Of a stretch of DNA of 64,000 nucleotides, positions 52,070 to 62,075 are shown in pieces. Below the pieces are notes generated by a model. It saw only the letters and a program-made list of their open reading frames with translations. It did not search any database and was not told the origin of the DNA. Position numbers and translations under genes: made by a program. Source of the DNA: Struthidea cinerea (Eukaryota > Chordata > Aves > Passeriformes > Corcoracidae); the NCBI GenBank assembly GCA_013397865.1, contig VZTI01003931.1:620001-684000 (forward strand), in the 5' to 3' direction. Numbering within the stretch: the first letter of the stretch is position 1; each line of letters begins with the position of its first letter.

Positions 52070-52830
52070 GGGATTACAGAATCACAGTGGGATAGCTTGC
52101 ATGGCTGGATTGTTGCTAAGGATGAATACAGGCTCTTGAGATAAAACACAGGGAAGGTGAGGAACATGGATGACTTAGAGTCTATGCTAAGGGCTGGCCG
52201 CAAGACACACCACTTTGTTTTGAGCAAGTGACAAGTCAGTCCAGACACAGGTAAGGATCCGAGAACAGTCCAACACTGATGAGTTTGTACTAGGGGCCTG
52301 CTACAGACCTCCTGATCAAGAGGGGAAGTAGGAGAAGCCTTTGTTTGAAAGCTGAAGGAAGCTCCATGAGCTGGTACTCCAGAGCTCTAGCCCCACTGGT
52401 ACTCAGGATGAGAACCACCCTGACATCTGCAGATAAGGTAATGTGTCTGGGCAGGGACAATCCACATCTCCAGTCTATGTTGATGGTAATTTCTTTGTGC
52501 AGGTGGCTGATGAGTCTTCTGGATTTCTTACAATGGGATGTAAAGATTGTGATTAAAACTCTGAGAAGTGAGAAAGACCAATAACACAATTACAAATTGG
52601 CACTTCAGGAGAGCAGAATTCAGCTTAGTTCAGGGATGTTCTTGGTAAGGATCACATGGAAGACTGCTGAGGAAGGGAGAAGGAAAGCCTGTGAGAGCTG
52701 GCTGGTCTTCAAGGACAACCCCCTCAAAGCATGAGACAGCCCATTCCTGCATGCAGGAAGTCAAGCGTGGTGGAAGGCCAGCATGGATGAACAGAGAGCA
52801 CCTTACTCCTGAGTTCAAATACAAGAATGA
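52070..52830 (+). mobile_element. CR1 LINE fragment, endonuclease region of ORF2
   Basis: Forward CR1 sequence in the usual order. It shows GATAGCTTGCATGGCTGGAT; GCCTGCTACAGACCTCCTGA followed by TCAAGAGGGGAAGTAGG (the GYRPPDQEEE motif); AACCACCCTGACATCTGC (NHPDIC); CACTTCAGGAGAGCAGAATT; GAGAGCTGGCTGGTCTTCAA; GCAGGAAGTCAAGCGTGG; and GGAAGGCCAGCATGGATGAA. These belong to the apurinic endonuclease domain and the spacer before the RT. Stops and frameshifts are numerous. The fragment is opposite in orientation to the CR1 at 50826-51275 and covers a different part of the element, so the two are separate insertions. Confidence 0.85.
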
Positions 52831-53989
52831 AGTATGTGTCATTTCTTGAATCAACAGCTCTGTAAGACCAAGTCAAGAACCGAGGATCTTTACTGCTTTA
52901 TTTTTTTTAAGCCTGAAGAAATACAGCCCCATGTTCCTGAATGCATGCATCATCTTTTTGAAATGAGATGAAAATTTGTGTAAGCCACTTAAACTAGCTG
53001 TGCCTGGACAATGGCCACCACACAATTCTGCACTCGTCTCTTTCTCTCCTCCGTTACTATTGGGTGGAATTTGCAAGTGTCCTGTGAGATGACGGCAAAC
53101 ATGATGTTGCCTATGCAGCACAATACAGACCACGTCCTAATCAGCCAGTCCATAATAATGAACCTCTAGTTTTTCAAATTATCATAACCTGCTACTCACA
53201 CACTGTATTTTAGCTTTCTCCAATTGTAGCTTCCTCACAAAGATAACGGAAATATTTTCCACTTCCAGAGCCTGATGCAAACTCAATGGATATCTCCTTG
53301 TTCCCAAATTAGCCCCGGGAAACCTATCCCTAGAGGAATGTCATTAATTGCAGTTAAATTTGGGTGATATTGCAGGGTCACCAGCCTGCACAAGAAAAGT
53401 CACAGACTCAAGCAATATCTGCATTACTGTGTTCCCTGTCACCTCTTCCCATCTCATCCCCACATTTCCTACAGCCATGGCACAGTGAGTGACTTTGCAA
53501 TTCTTTCCCAGGGACTTTGGCCTTTCTGGATATTCAAAAGGAATGGAAAAGCATGAAACATTTATCCCAACAGCCTGGGAAAACACAGTTTAATCTGAAG
53601 GAGAGAATTTTTTCTTTTTGAATGATAAAGCTGCAATTTCACGATTCACAGTATCACAAAATAAGTCAACATAAGGTTACTCCAAAACCAAATCCTCCCC
53701 TCTCCTCTGCACTGCCTCTGCTTTTTTTGGGCCTTAGTTGAGCTGATCCAACTCGAGAACCCGACAGAATGCAACTGTCCTTTTCTCCTGGATGTGTTTT
53801 CTGCCAAGTCTGCAAAATGAACTGACTGACAGAGAAGTTGGATAAGCCTCACAGCTGGTGCAAGGTAAGAAGTGGATATGCAAGCCAAGCCCAAAAAGGA
53901 AAGACTACAGAGAGATAGGTTCATATCTTTTCTCTTTCTAAGTAAAATTAACTCCATTAAAACCTACATAGTAGTTTTGTAAAATCTCC
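52831..53989. other. intergenic, distal upstream flank of EOMES
   Basis: AT-rich sequence ending at the abrupt start of the CpG island. Nothing is recognised in it. Confidence 0.55.
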
Positions 53990-56900
53990 TTGCGTCCCTG
54001 CCCTAGGCCGGGAGAGGCAGAGCCCGAGGGAGCGGGCTGCCGGAGCGCAGCCCCGGGCTGGGGCCGGCCCCGCCGAGAGCCGCACCGGCGCTCTCCGGCC
54101 GCGGGAAGGGGCGCAGCGGCTCGGCCTCGGCAGCGCCCGGCAGAACGCTCCTCGGCTTGTTGTGCTTTCGAAGCCGGGCTGCTCGGCCGAGTTCTGCCCC
54201 ACTCCGCACCTCGGAGCTCCAGCCACCGGTCCGCTTCGTGCCGGAGCGTCGGACTTCTCCGACACGTTTTTGTTGTCGTCTCCGGTCGAACGAGGTCCAC
54301 GCAAAAATTCAGGCAAACATTATCCCGGAGAGAACGTGTGGTTAGGGCTGGGGCTAGTGTTGCAGTGCCGACTGTGAGCAGCCTAGCCCAGGCTCCTGTC
54401 GGTGTGGCCTCAGCAGGAGGGGGGCACAGCAGGGGCCGGTTTCCCAGTGTCTCGGCTCCCACCGGGGTAAGGGTTGAGTCCTGCCCGACCTCTGAGACGC
54501 CGGTGCCAGTCCCCGGCTTCGGCGGTCATCACCGGGCGTGCCCCGCCGCCCGCACCTGCCGGCGCCCGGTTTGCGCAGGATGCGCATCCCGGCAGGGCTC
54601 CGGCAGCGCCTCGGCCCCGGCTCTCGGCGGCCGCGGTCAGCTGTTCGCCATTTATCTCAGTTGCCCCGATGCGGCGCAGCCCGGCGGGAGCGGGGGCCAG
54701 CGGGCTGACGCGGCGAGGCAGGCGGCAGAGCTCGGCTGCTCCAGCCCGGCCGGATCCTTCTGTCAGGCAACGAAATCCTGGCCGCTCAGCGGGTCTGCTT
54801 TAAAATTTAGCCGTGAGGTGGAGGCAGGTGTTTGCAGCCCTCCCTGCGAGATGGCCGGTGACGGACAGAGGGCGAGGGGCTGCGGTTATGTAGCTGCAAA
54901 TCTTTCACGCCGGCTCTGCCCGCTCCCCAGAATCACACTGGCATCTACCCCTTCCCAAGCGCTGTTCCCTTCCCTTTCGGGGCTAGAGGCTCAGGGATTT
55001 GCACTGGGAGAAACCGCCAAACAGATCTGGCACCCGCCTCAATTAAAAAATTGCCTTCCCGGTGGGAGATGCTGAAGGGGAACGCAGGTTGTGAGAAACC
55101 GACTGCCGAGTTCCTGAAACTGGAATTGAGAACCGAAACCTGCGCTTCTCACAGAGACATCCCTGATAAGGTGAAACGTGTTAACCCCAAGACAAGGATG
55201 CTGCTCAGGGAGTGCAGAGGGAGGAAGGAGGCTGTTGGGCTCAGCAAAGACACAAGCCGAGTTGTTTGAACGGCGAGGCGGCCGGCGGGGATGTTGCGGG
55301 GGACCAGTGTCACCCGCCCGTCTCAGCGGCCCGGTTGATCGCCGCCCTCCCTACCTGGCGGGTGCCGGCTTTCCCACCCAAACCTTTCCATTTCGTCCCC
55401 ATCTCTCGCTCAGAGCCGGGGAATTCTTCCTTACGCGCCCGAGCGGTGAGCCGGGAGGACGGTGCCACCTCAGCAAAAGGTTTTTTTGGAAGAGGGGAAG
55501 CCGGGCCCTCCACCGCGGCCACCGTGGGGTGATGCGGGAGCTCCCCTCAGTCCGAGGGACGTGGGGGCAAGGAGCGGGCCAGAGCCCCTCGGGTAACCGA
55601 CTGCGGGAAGGGGGACCATGGAAGGGGAGGGGGCGCACACCAAAGTCACAGGTGACTTGTTCCAATTAGTAGCTGTCTAATTAAATTAGTGTCACGCGGC
55701 CCAGCCAATGGGCCGGCGGGGGTGGAGGGCGGCGACGAGGCAGCCCGGCGCAAGCCCCTCCCCGGCGGCCCGAGGAGCCCGGCGCGCCGGTATAAATCGC
55801 CTCGGCGAAGCCCTACTGGAGCGCAACCCTGCGCGGCCACGGGTCGAGGTCGACACAGGATTGAGTGGGAGTTCGAACGCACCGCCCATCGAGGATGCAG
55901 CTGGGTGAGCCGCTGCTGACGGCGGCGGGGGCACTGCCGGGCGCCCCCTTCTACCCGCTGGAGGGCGGCGGGCGCGGCGCTGCCGCCGGAGCGGGAGCCG
56001 GGACGGGCGCTGCTGGCGGCTCCCGCGGGCCGCCGGGTCCGGGATCGCCGCCGCGCCTCGACCTGGACAAGATGCCCAAGAAGTTTGGGACGGCCCCCGC
56101 CATCCTGGGCGAGGCGGAGGCGGTCGAGCCGCCCTTCGCTGCCCCCAAGCCGGACGGCCGCAAGGCCACCCCATGCGGCGAAGAGGAGCTGCCCCCGGCC
56201 GCCTCCGCCCGCTACTCCATGGACAGCCTGAGCCCCGAGCGCTACTACCTGCAGTCTCCCGGGCCGCCTGCGGCCGAGCTGGGGGGGCCCTGCGCCCTGT
56301 TCCCGTACCCGCCGACGGCGCAGCACGGCGCCGTCTACCAGCCGCCAGGCGGGCCGCGCTACCCCTACGGCTCCGTGCTGTCCCCGGGAGGCTTCGCGGG
56401 CGCCGTATGCCCGCCCGGCGGCCGGGCGCAGTTTGGAGGTGGCGGCGGGTACCAGTACGGGCAGGCGACGGCCGGCGGACCCCTCTACGGCCCCTACCCG
56501 CCGGCGTCTGGCTCCTGCGGCGGGCTCGGGGCGCTGGGAGTGCCGGCCGCTGGCCCGGGGCTGCGGGCGCAGGTCTTCCTCTGCAACCGGCCCCTCTGGC
56601 TCAAGTTCCACCGGCACCAGACGGAGATGATCATCACCAAGCAGGGCCGGTAAGCGGGCGCATGGGATGGTGGAAACGGAGGGAAGTGGTGTGGTGGTCG
56701 GGGATGGGGGAGGAATGGGGGCACCCCCGGGGACGTTCCGTGTCGGGCGTTTGCTCGCTCCCCCGGGAAGGAGGTGCGCTCTCTCTCCGTCGGTGGTGCC
56801 CTGGGATGCTTTCCCCGAGAAGCGACTCCCCAGTTTCCCCACATTTAGCGGGCGGGTGCTAGAACCGGGTCGATCGGGGCTCGCCGCTTACTTCCTTAGT

Positions 56901-57640
56901 TTCTTTAGTGCCGGGACGGACGGGGCATCCCACGGCCGCCTACAGCATCCGCCGGAGCCCGCGCCCCCTTCCCCGGCCCGCCTCAGCATGCTTTGTGGTT
57001 TTCCTCCTTTCCCCAGGAGAATGTTTCCCTTCCTGAGCTTCAATATCACCGGCCTCAACCCCACGGCCCACTACAACGTCTTCGTGGAGGTGGTGTTGGC
57101 GGACCCCAACCACTGGCGTTTCCAGGGGGGCAAGTGGGTGACCTGCGGCAAAGCCGACAATAACATGCAAGGTAGGTGCAGGTTCCGGGGGTCTCCTCGC
57201 CCCCTTTCCCCGCGGGTCGGTTTCTCGGAAAGGGTTCCCACTTCGTCCCCCGCTCCCCTCCCCCTTCAGGGTCTTCCCCACGCCCGGCATCCTGCTGAGG
57301 GACGAGCTACTCTTTTAAGGTCGTCTTGCGACTCTTTTTGCGCCACGGTGCGTGAGGCTGTGTGGGAGAGTGGCCATCGGGGAACCGAGGGGCTGCGCGG
57401 GCGGCGGAACAAAGCCCCGTGCCCGGCCGGCGTTTCACTGGCTTGTCTTCTCCAGGCAACAAGGTCTACGTTCACCCCGAGTCGCCCAACACCGGGGCTC
57501 ACTGGATGAGGCAGGAGATTTCTTTCGGAAAGCTGAAGCTAACGAACAATAAAGGTGCTAACAACAACAACGCGCAGGTACGGAGGGGAGGGCGGCTTTA
57601 GGGGCTCTTAGTGGCTCAGCGGGGGAGCCCCGGGATTTTG
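53990..57640. other. CpG island spanning EOMES promoter, exons 1-3 and 1.8 kb upstream
   Basis: GC and CpG content rise sharply at about 53990 and stay high to about 57640. The island covers the upstream flank, core promoter, exon 1, introns 1 and 2 and exon 3. Long open frames on both strands within it (361, 398 and 262 codons among others) come from the lack of AT-rich stop codons. Only the + frame starting at 55895 is coding. Such wide islands are typical of Polycomb-regulated developmental genes and often start divergent noncoding RNAs; no divergent transcript can be proved here. Confidence 0.85.
55640..55894 (+). promoter_or_regulatory. EOMES core promoter and short 5' UTR
   Basis: A consensus TATAAAT box lies at 55791-55797, placing the start of transcription near 55820 and giving a 5' UTR of about 75 bases. 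A CCAAT box is at 55705-55709. A 16-bp palindrome, AAGTCAC-AG-GTGACTT (55643-55658), holds a CAGGTG E-box, and AT-rich homeodomain-type sites (CAATTAG, CTAATTAA, AATTAG) follow at 55663-55689. The start codon has A at -3. An upstream in-frame GTG at 55865 is not used as a start because the family N-terminus begins at MQLGE. Confidence 0.75.
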
Positions 57641-59594
57641 GAGCTTTTGCGGCATTTCATCGAGCCGCTAGATCACTGTGCTTGTGACTCGTTCCCTTCT
57701 CGAACTGGGTCATAGAGCTTGTTTTCTTTGTTTCTCCGTATGAATAGTTGCAAATGTTGGAATCTGATGTGTGAATTTCTTTTGTTTTAGCCAATATATT
57801 GATCCCTGGGGTTACTCAAAAAGTGGGAGGGCACCTGATGGCTCTTGGTGAAACAGGGCTGCAAGCTGTGAATCATCTCCTGATAACAGTTAAAACCGCT
57901 CCATTTGTAAACCAAGAGATTACAATTTACAGTAAGAAAAGGTGCTGTAAAACACGTTTTTTAATGTTAGATGCAGTTTGTCTAAAGATGTTGCCTTTTT
58001 CATGGTTTCTTTTAGATGATAGTACTTCAGTCCCTACATAAGTACCAGCCCCGACTTCACATCGTGGAAGTGACAGAAGATGGTGTTGAAGATCTGAATG
58101 ATTCCTCAAAGACTCAAACATTTATTTTCCCTGAAACACAGTTTATAGCAGTTACAGCATATCAAAACACTGATGTAAGCATGGATGTATAAAATTGCAA
58201 TTAAGAATAAAATTGCCTTGTGTGTTCAGCCTCTCATCTTAAAATATATTCTGCTTTCACTTTTAGATTACACAGCTCAAAATTGACCATAATCCTTTTG
58301 CAAAAGGCTTCAGAGACAACTATGACTCGTAAGTACACCGCTGTCTCTGTCTAGGAGGCATGATTCTGGCCTGAAATGTCTGTGGAAGGGTTTTTCTTTA
58401 GACATTAATTCAGTTATTCAGCAGCAGTACCACCACTACTGGCAATTTTGCTTATGTTAAAATGTCTGAATAGTGTATTGTCTGGATGACCTGTCTTTCT
58501 GCAGGCTTCTGAATTTTGGTAGGAAACTTGTGCTGGCAGAACTCAGCTGGCCTACAGATTTGGCAGCAGTGTATTGGGTATCTCCACAGAATAGGCAGCT
58601 TCTTTAAATTGTCAGCAGAAGACTTGCCTAAATAGTCACTTTCTAGTTTCGCTTGTACTATTACTTGTAGCAGTAATAAGAAATTTACACTGGTCTAGGA
58701 AAAAAGCCTACTAAATCAGATTTAAAACAAATAGTCATCTAATTAAATGTAGTTATGATTCTAATTAAGAAATAATTGGTTTCTTTGTGGTTTTGTGTTG
58801 TGTTACTGTCGTACTGGAATTGTTAAGAAAAACACTCAGTATTTCTCTTTTTGTGTTGTAGCATGTACACAGCTTCTGAAAATGACAGATTAACTCCATC
58901 TCCCACGGATTCTCCTAGATCCCACCAGATCGTCCCTGGCGCCCGATACAGCATGCAGCCATTCTTCCAAGAACAGTTTGTCAACAACCTGCCCCCGGCC
59001 AGGTTTTACAACGGTGAGAGAACCGTCCCTCAGACAAATGGCCTGCTGTCCCCGCAGCAGAACGAGGAGGTGGCCAGCCCTCAGCGGTGGTTTGTGACGC
59101 CCGTACAGCAGCCCAGCGCCAACAAACTGGACATGAACTCCTATGAGACAGAGTATTCTCATAGCACCTTGCTCCCTTATGGCATTAAATCCCTCCCCCT
59201 TCAGACATCCCACGCTCTGGGATACTACCCCGACCCGGCATTTCCATCCATGGCAGGCTGGGGGAGCAGGGGCTCCTACCAGCGAAAAATGACGACAGGA
59301 CTAACTTGGACCTCAAGAACAAGTCCTCCAGGATTCACTGAAGACCAGCTTTCCAAGGATAAGGTGAAAGAAGAAATTGGCTCGTCCTGGATAGAGACTC
59401 CACCCTCTATAAAGTCTCTAGATTCAAATGATTCTGGGGTCTACACAGGTGCTTGTAAGAGAAGACGGCTTTCCCCTAGCACTTCCAGCAATGAAAATTC
59501 TCCAACAATGAAGTGTGAGGACATTAATGCTGAGGACTATAGCAAAGACACTTCAAAAGGCATGGGCTACTATGCATTCTATACTAGCTCTTAA
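55895..59594 (+). CDS. EOMES: eomesodermin (T-box brain protein 2), six coding exons
   Basis: T-box transcription factor that binds TCACACCT-type DNA in the nucleus. It specifies mesendoderm, trophoblast (in mammals), cortical intermediate progenitors and cytotoxic lymphocytes. Coding exons: 55895-56649, 57017-57171, 57456-57577, 58016-58174, 58267-58328, 58862-59594 (TAA at 59592). All introns are GT-AG, 92-533 bases long. The joined frame gives 661 residues; human isoforms are 686 and 705. Residues 1-222 are Gly/Pro/Ala-rich, starting MQLGEPLL. The T-box runs from about 225 to 417 ([80 protein letters not shown]). The C-terminal region has a basic KRRR (617-620) and ends in YYAFYTSS. The exon 2/3/4 cuts match the T-box family. 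The IKSLPLQTSHALGYYPDP block identifies EOMES rather than TBR1 or TBX21. The protein appears intact. Confidence 0.97.
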
Positions 59595-60735
59595 ACCATT
59601 TTTTTTATTCCAATTAGCTATTTTTTTTTCAGGGTGGCCTTGGGTTTTTTTTGCATTACAATTGCCAAAAAGACTCTTGCCTTCCACCTTGAATTGTTGT
59701 GTGCAATTCTAAAGAAGGTGCCAAAGCTTTTTGACTGTTGCAGGTAACAAAGTAGGGAAAGAGCAAACCATGGGAGAATTCTTCCCCTTGTTTAGAAGGA
59801 ACCATAGGCAGAAGCTGTAGAGAGGACTCTAGTGTCTAAGTATGTGGCATATTTATTTGAGACACTAAAGTGTATGGTTTGGGTTGGCTCAGAGGCCTGA
59901 TCAAATCCATGCACTCCTGAGCAAGGAAAGAGGGGTTAAGATCCAAAATGTAATTTTCTTCCCTGCTTGAGAAAAGGGAACTGGGTTGTAGGGAGCTGCA
60001 CAAATGCTATGTTCTGCTTTAGACTGGGCTGGTTTTTTCAACACATCCACAACACAGTTGGCTGAGTTGGATATTGCTCAGCTACAGCTTTTTTTTTTTT
60101 TTTTTTTTGTGTGTGTTTTTTTTGTTTGTTTGTTTTGTTTTTTTTTTTTTTTTTGTTTGTTTGTTGGGTTGTTTTTTTTTTTTTTGGCAGAAAATGCCAA
60201 AATCAGGCCTGCTTGCCAGGCGGGATTTTGACTTGAAGGTCTTGTTGCCGATGATGGGATTACAATGACCAAATCTGACTTTTCTTAGTTTAGAACTTGC
60301 ATTAAAAAAACCCTGCCTCCATCCCATAAGCCTAACCTTTATTGAGGTGGCCAAAAACAAAGTGTACAGTTGTGTTTTGTCTAGGTACACTGTAGAATAA
60401 TGTATAAATAGTTGACCTATAGCTGTTCAGTTGGAAGGACGTCCGGTGGTGTTTTGAAGTTCAAAAGGCATTTTTTGTTAATCAAACTTAGCATATGAGG
60501 CATTGCAAAAGGAGATTTCTATTTATGTGTATGTAAAGTGACTTTTTCAGCTGCCCTGTATGAAACTGGAAGTGATGTAACTTTACCCATTCTTCTTGCC
60601 TATACTTTCAGCCATTTTAAACTGATCAGCCCCAGAGCACTGGCCCACAAACCTTTTCCCCTGCCCAGAAACTCGTTTCTGTTTTGTTTTTTCTATGTAT
60701 ATAGTAATAATTTTTAATAAATGTGGTGGTGCCAG
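59595..60735 (+). other. EOMES 3' UTR with poly(A) signal at 60716-60721
   Basis: The AATAAA at 60716-60721 is followed by a GT-rich element (TGTGGTGGTG) just downstream, so cleavage is expected near 60735 and the 3' UTR is about 1.1 kb. A long U-rich tract (60089-60185) lies in its middle. An ATTAAA at 60301 is a possible weaker, earlier signal. The reading frames of 60-102 codons across the T-rich part are low-complexity artefacts. Confidence 0.8.
60089..60185 (+). repeat. T-rich low-complexity tract in the EOMES 3' UTR
   Basis: A 97-base tract, almost only T with scattered G (T20, GTGTGTG, then TTTG units), transcribed as a U-rich/GU segment. It is prone to length variation and sequencing error and may bind U-rich RNA-binding proteins. 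Confidence 0.9.
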
Positions 60736-60949
60736 GGATAAGAGGGGATGGCTCTGCCTTGTCTTTTCCTCTGGTGGGTGTCCCAAAAGGGGAGGAGGGA
60801 GCACAATCCTAGGGCCTTGAGTTGTCTCTAAATCTAACCATCCCTTGATAGGCTGATGTGTTATCTGTTGCACTCTCTATGCGGTTTTTTCTTTTCTTTT
60901 TTCTTTTTAAAGTCTCTTGGCTCCTGCTTTGCCACGGTTCTCCTGTGCA
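60736..60949. other. spacer after EOMES
   Basis: No feature seen between the poly(A) site and the downstream GC-rich domain. Confidence 0.6.
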
Positions 60950-61591
60950 TCTTCTGAACAAGACGGGAGCCCCGGCTTGCTCCAAAATACGTTGTTTTCC
61001 TGTCCTCTGCCACCCCCTACCCCCGCCTCTGCACCAAGCGAGGTGCGAGCTCGTCCCGGGCAGAGAATTGCGAACCCACCCCTCCTCCGCGGCAGCCCCG
61101 GGGCTGCCTCCGCCTACCGCCCCCTTCTCACCCCCTCCGTTTCCCGGAACAAGGCAAGAAATTCCCCTACTCGCTTATCTGGGGGGAAAGCTCCTTCTGG
61201 CAGAGCGATTGAGTCCCGGCTCCCGCAGCAGCGGGACCTTTCCTGAGGATATGCAGGCAGTAATGGGATTAAGCTGTTAACGATTGCCGGCTGCAAACAA
61301 AATAAACCCAGGGCTCAGGCCGGGGCTGTCCCTGGTGGAGGTAGCGCTATCAGGGGGCACCGGTAGGGGCTCCCCCACCTCCGGAGCGGGACACGGCGGG
61401 TGTCCGAGGAGATTTCGATCAGCGCTTCGCCTCTCAGGGAGAGGCTCGGGCTCCGGCTCTGCGCGCTGGTAAAGCGAAACAAGTCGGTGTCCTGTCAGCT
61501 CTCCCTCTGCACAAGGACCCCACCGGGAACGGAAGGGGGACTTGCGGCGATTTTTAAGAGACTAGGGACGGAATATATTATTCCTTTTCTT

Positions 61592-61617
61592 CTAACTTTT
61601 TTTTTTTTTTTCCCCAG
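61592..61617 (+). other. orphan consensus 3' splice acceptor
   Basis: CTAAC (branch-point-like, 61592-61596) is followed by T15 (61597-61611), CCCC and AG (61616-61617). It has the form of a strong acceptor but no downstream coding exon. It may serve a noncoding transcript, or may be chance. No TATA or paired donor was established. Confidence 0.3.
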
Positions 61618-61724
61618 TGGGGTCACCCCCTCCGGGAAAAGCCCCCGGGAAGGGTTGTCCCCAGCCGGGGGGTGCGGTGGCATGCCGGCCGTCCCCACCC
61701 GCCCTGCAAACAGCGATTACACAG

Positions 61725-62075
61725 CACGATTCCGCCGCGCTGTGTTATTAAAAGCTCTATATTTTTGCACCGCACGGTGAAAAAATAACTTAATACTTGT
61801 GAAAAGTCCTCACACTGTTTAATAGAAACGTAAGTGCCTGGCTGGCCCCAATTAACACCTTGTGATTATAATGCATTCCTAAAATGGGGTGTCAGACGCC
61901 AAATTGTGAATAAAGGTATCTAATTAATCTTCATAGGATGACACTGATAAACAACGCCAGATTTAAATAAAGATCAAGAAACTGAATGGTTTTTATTTGT
62001 TTACATTAACAGAAGATAAAGTTAACTACCCTTGCACTTTGCTTCGTAATGTGATTTACTGACACAAACAACGGG
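61725..62075. promoter_or_regulatory. candidate downstream EOMES enhancer
   Basis: This AT-rich island in GC-rich surroundings lies about 6 kb downstream of the start of transcription. Visible motifs: AACACCT (61854-61860) and GGTGTCAG (about 61888), both T-box cores; CAGAC SMAD-like beside the second; GCATTCC (61873-61879), TEAD; GATAAACA (61946-61953) and TGTTTAC (61998-62004), FOX; TAATTAAT homeodomain core (61921-61928). Dense sites for mesendoderm regulators next to EOMES suggest an enhancer, perhaps with T-box feedback. No alignment was possible. Confidence 0.4.

Noticed and set aside
53990..55075. 361-codon + frame upstream of EOMES
   Set aside because: Lies in a CpG island where stop codons are rare; Arg/Pro/Ala-rich, no domain, overlapped by other long frames on both strands.
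55865..55894. In-frame GTG ten codons upstream of the EOMES ATG
   Set aside because: Vertebrate genes rarely start at GTG; the conserved family N-terminus begins at the ATG (55895).
55646..56842. 398-codon minus-strand frame across EOMES exon 1
   Set aside because: It is antisense to a well-supported coding exon and low-complexity; a shadow of GC-rich sequence.
60004..60268. Phe-rich frames in the 3' UTR
   Set aside because: Translation of the poly-T tract.
60395..60412. TATAAATAG in the 3' UTR
   Set aside because: Within the EOMES transcript, with no start signals downstream; chance AT-rich word.
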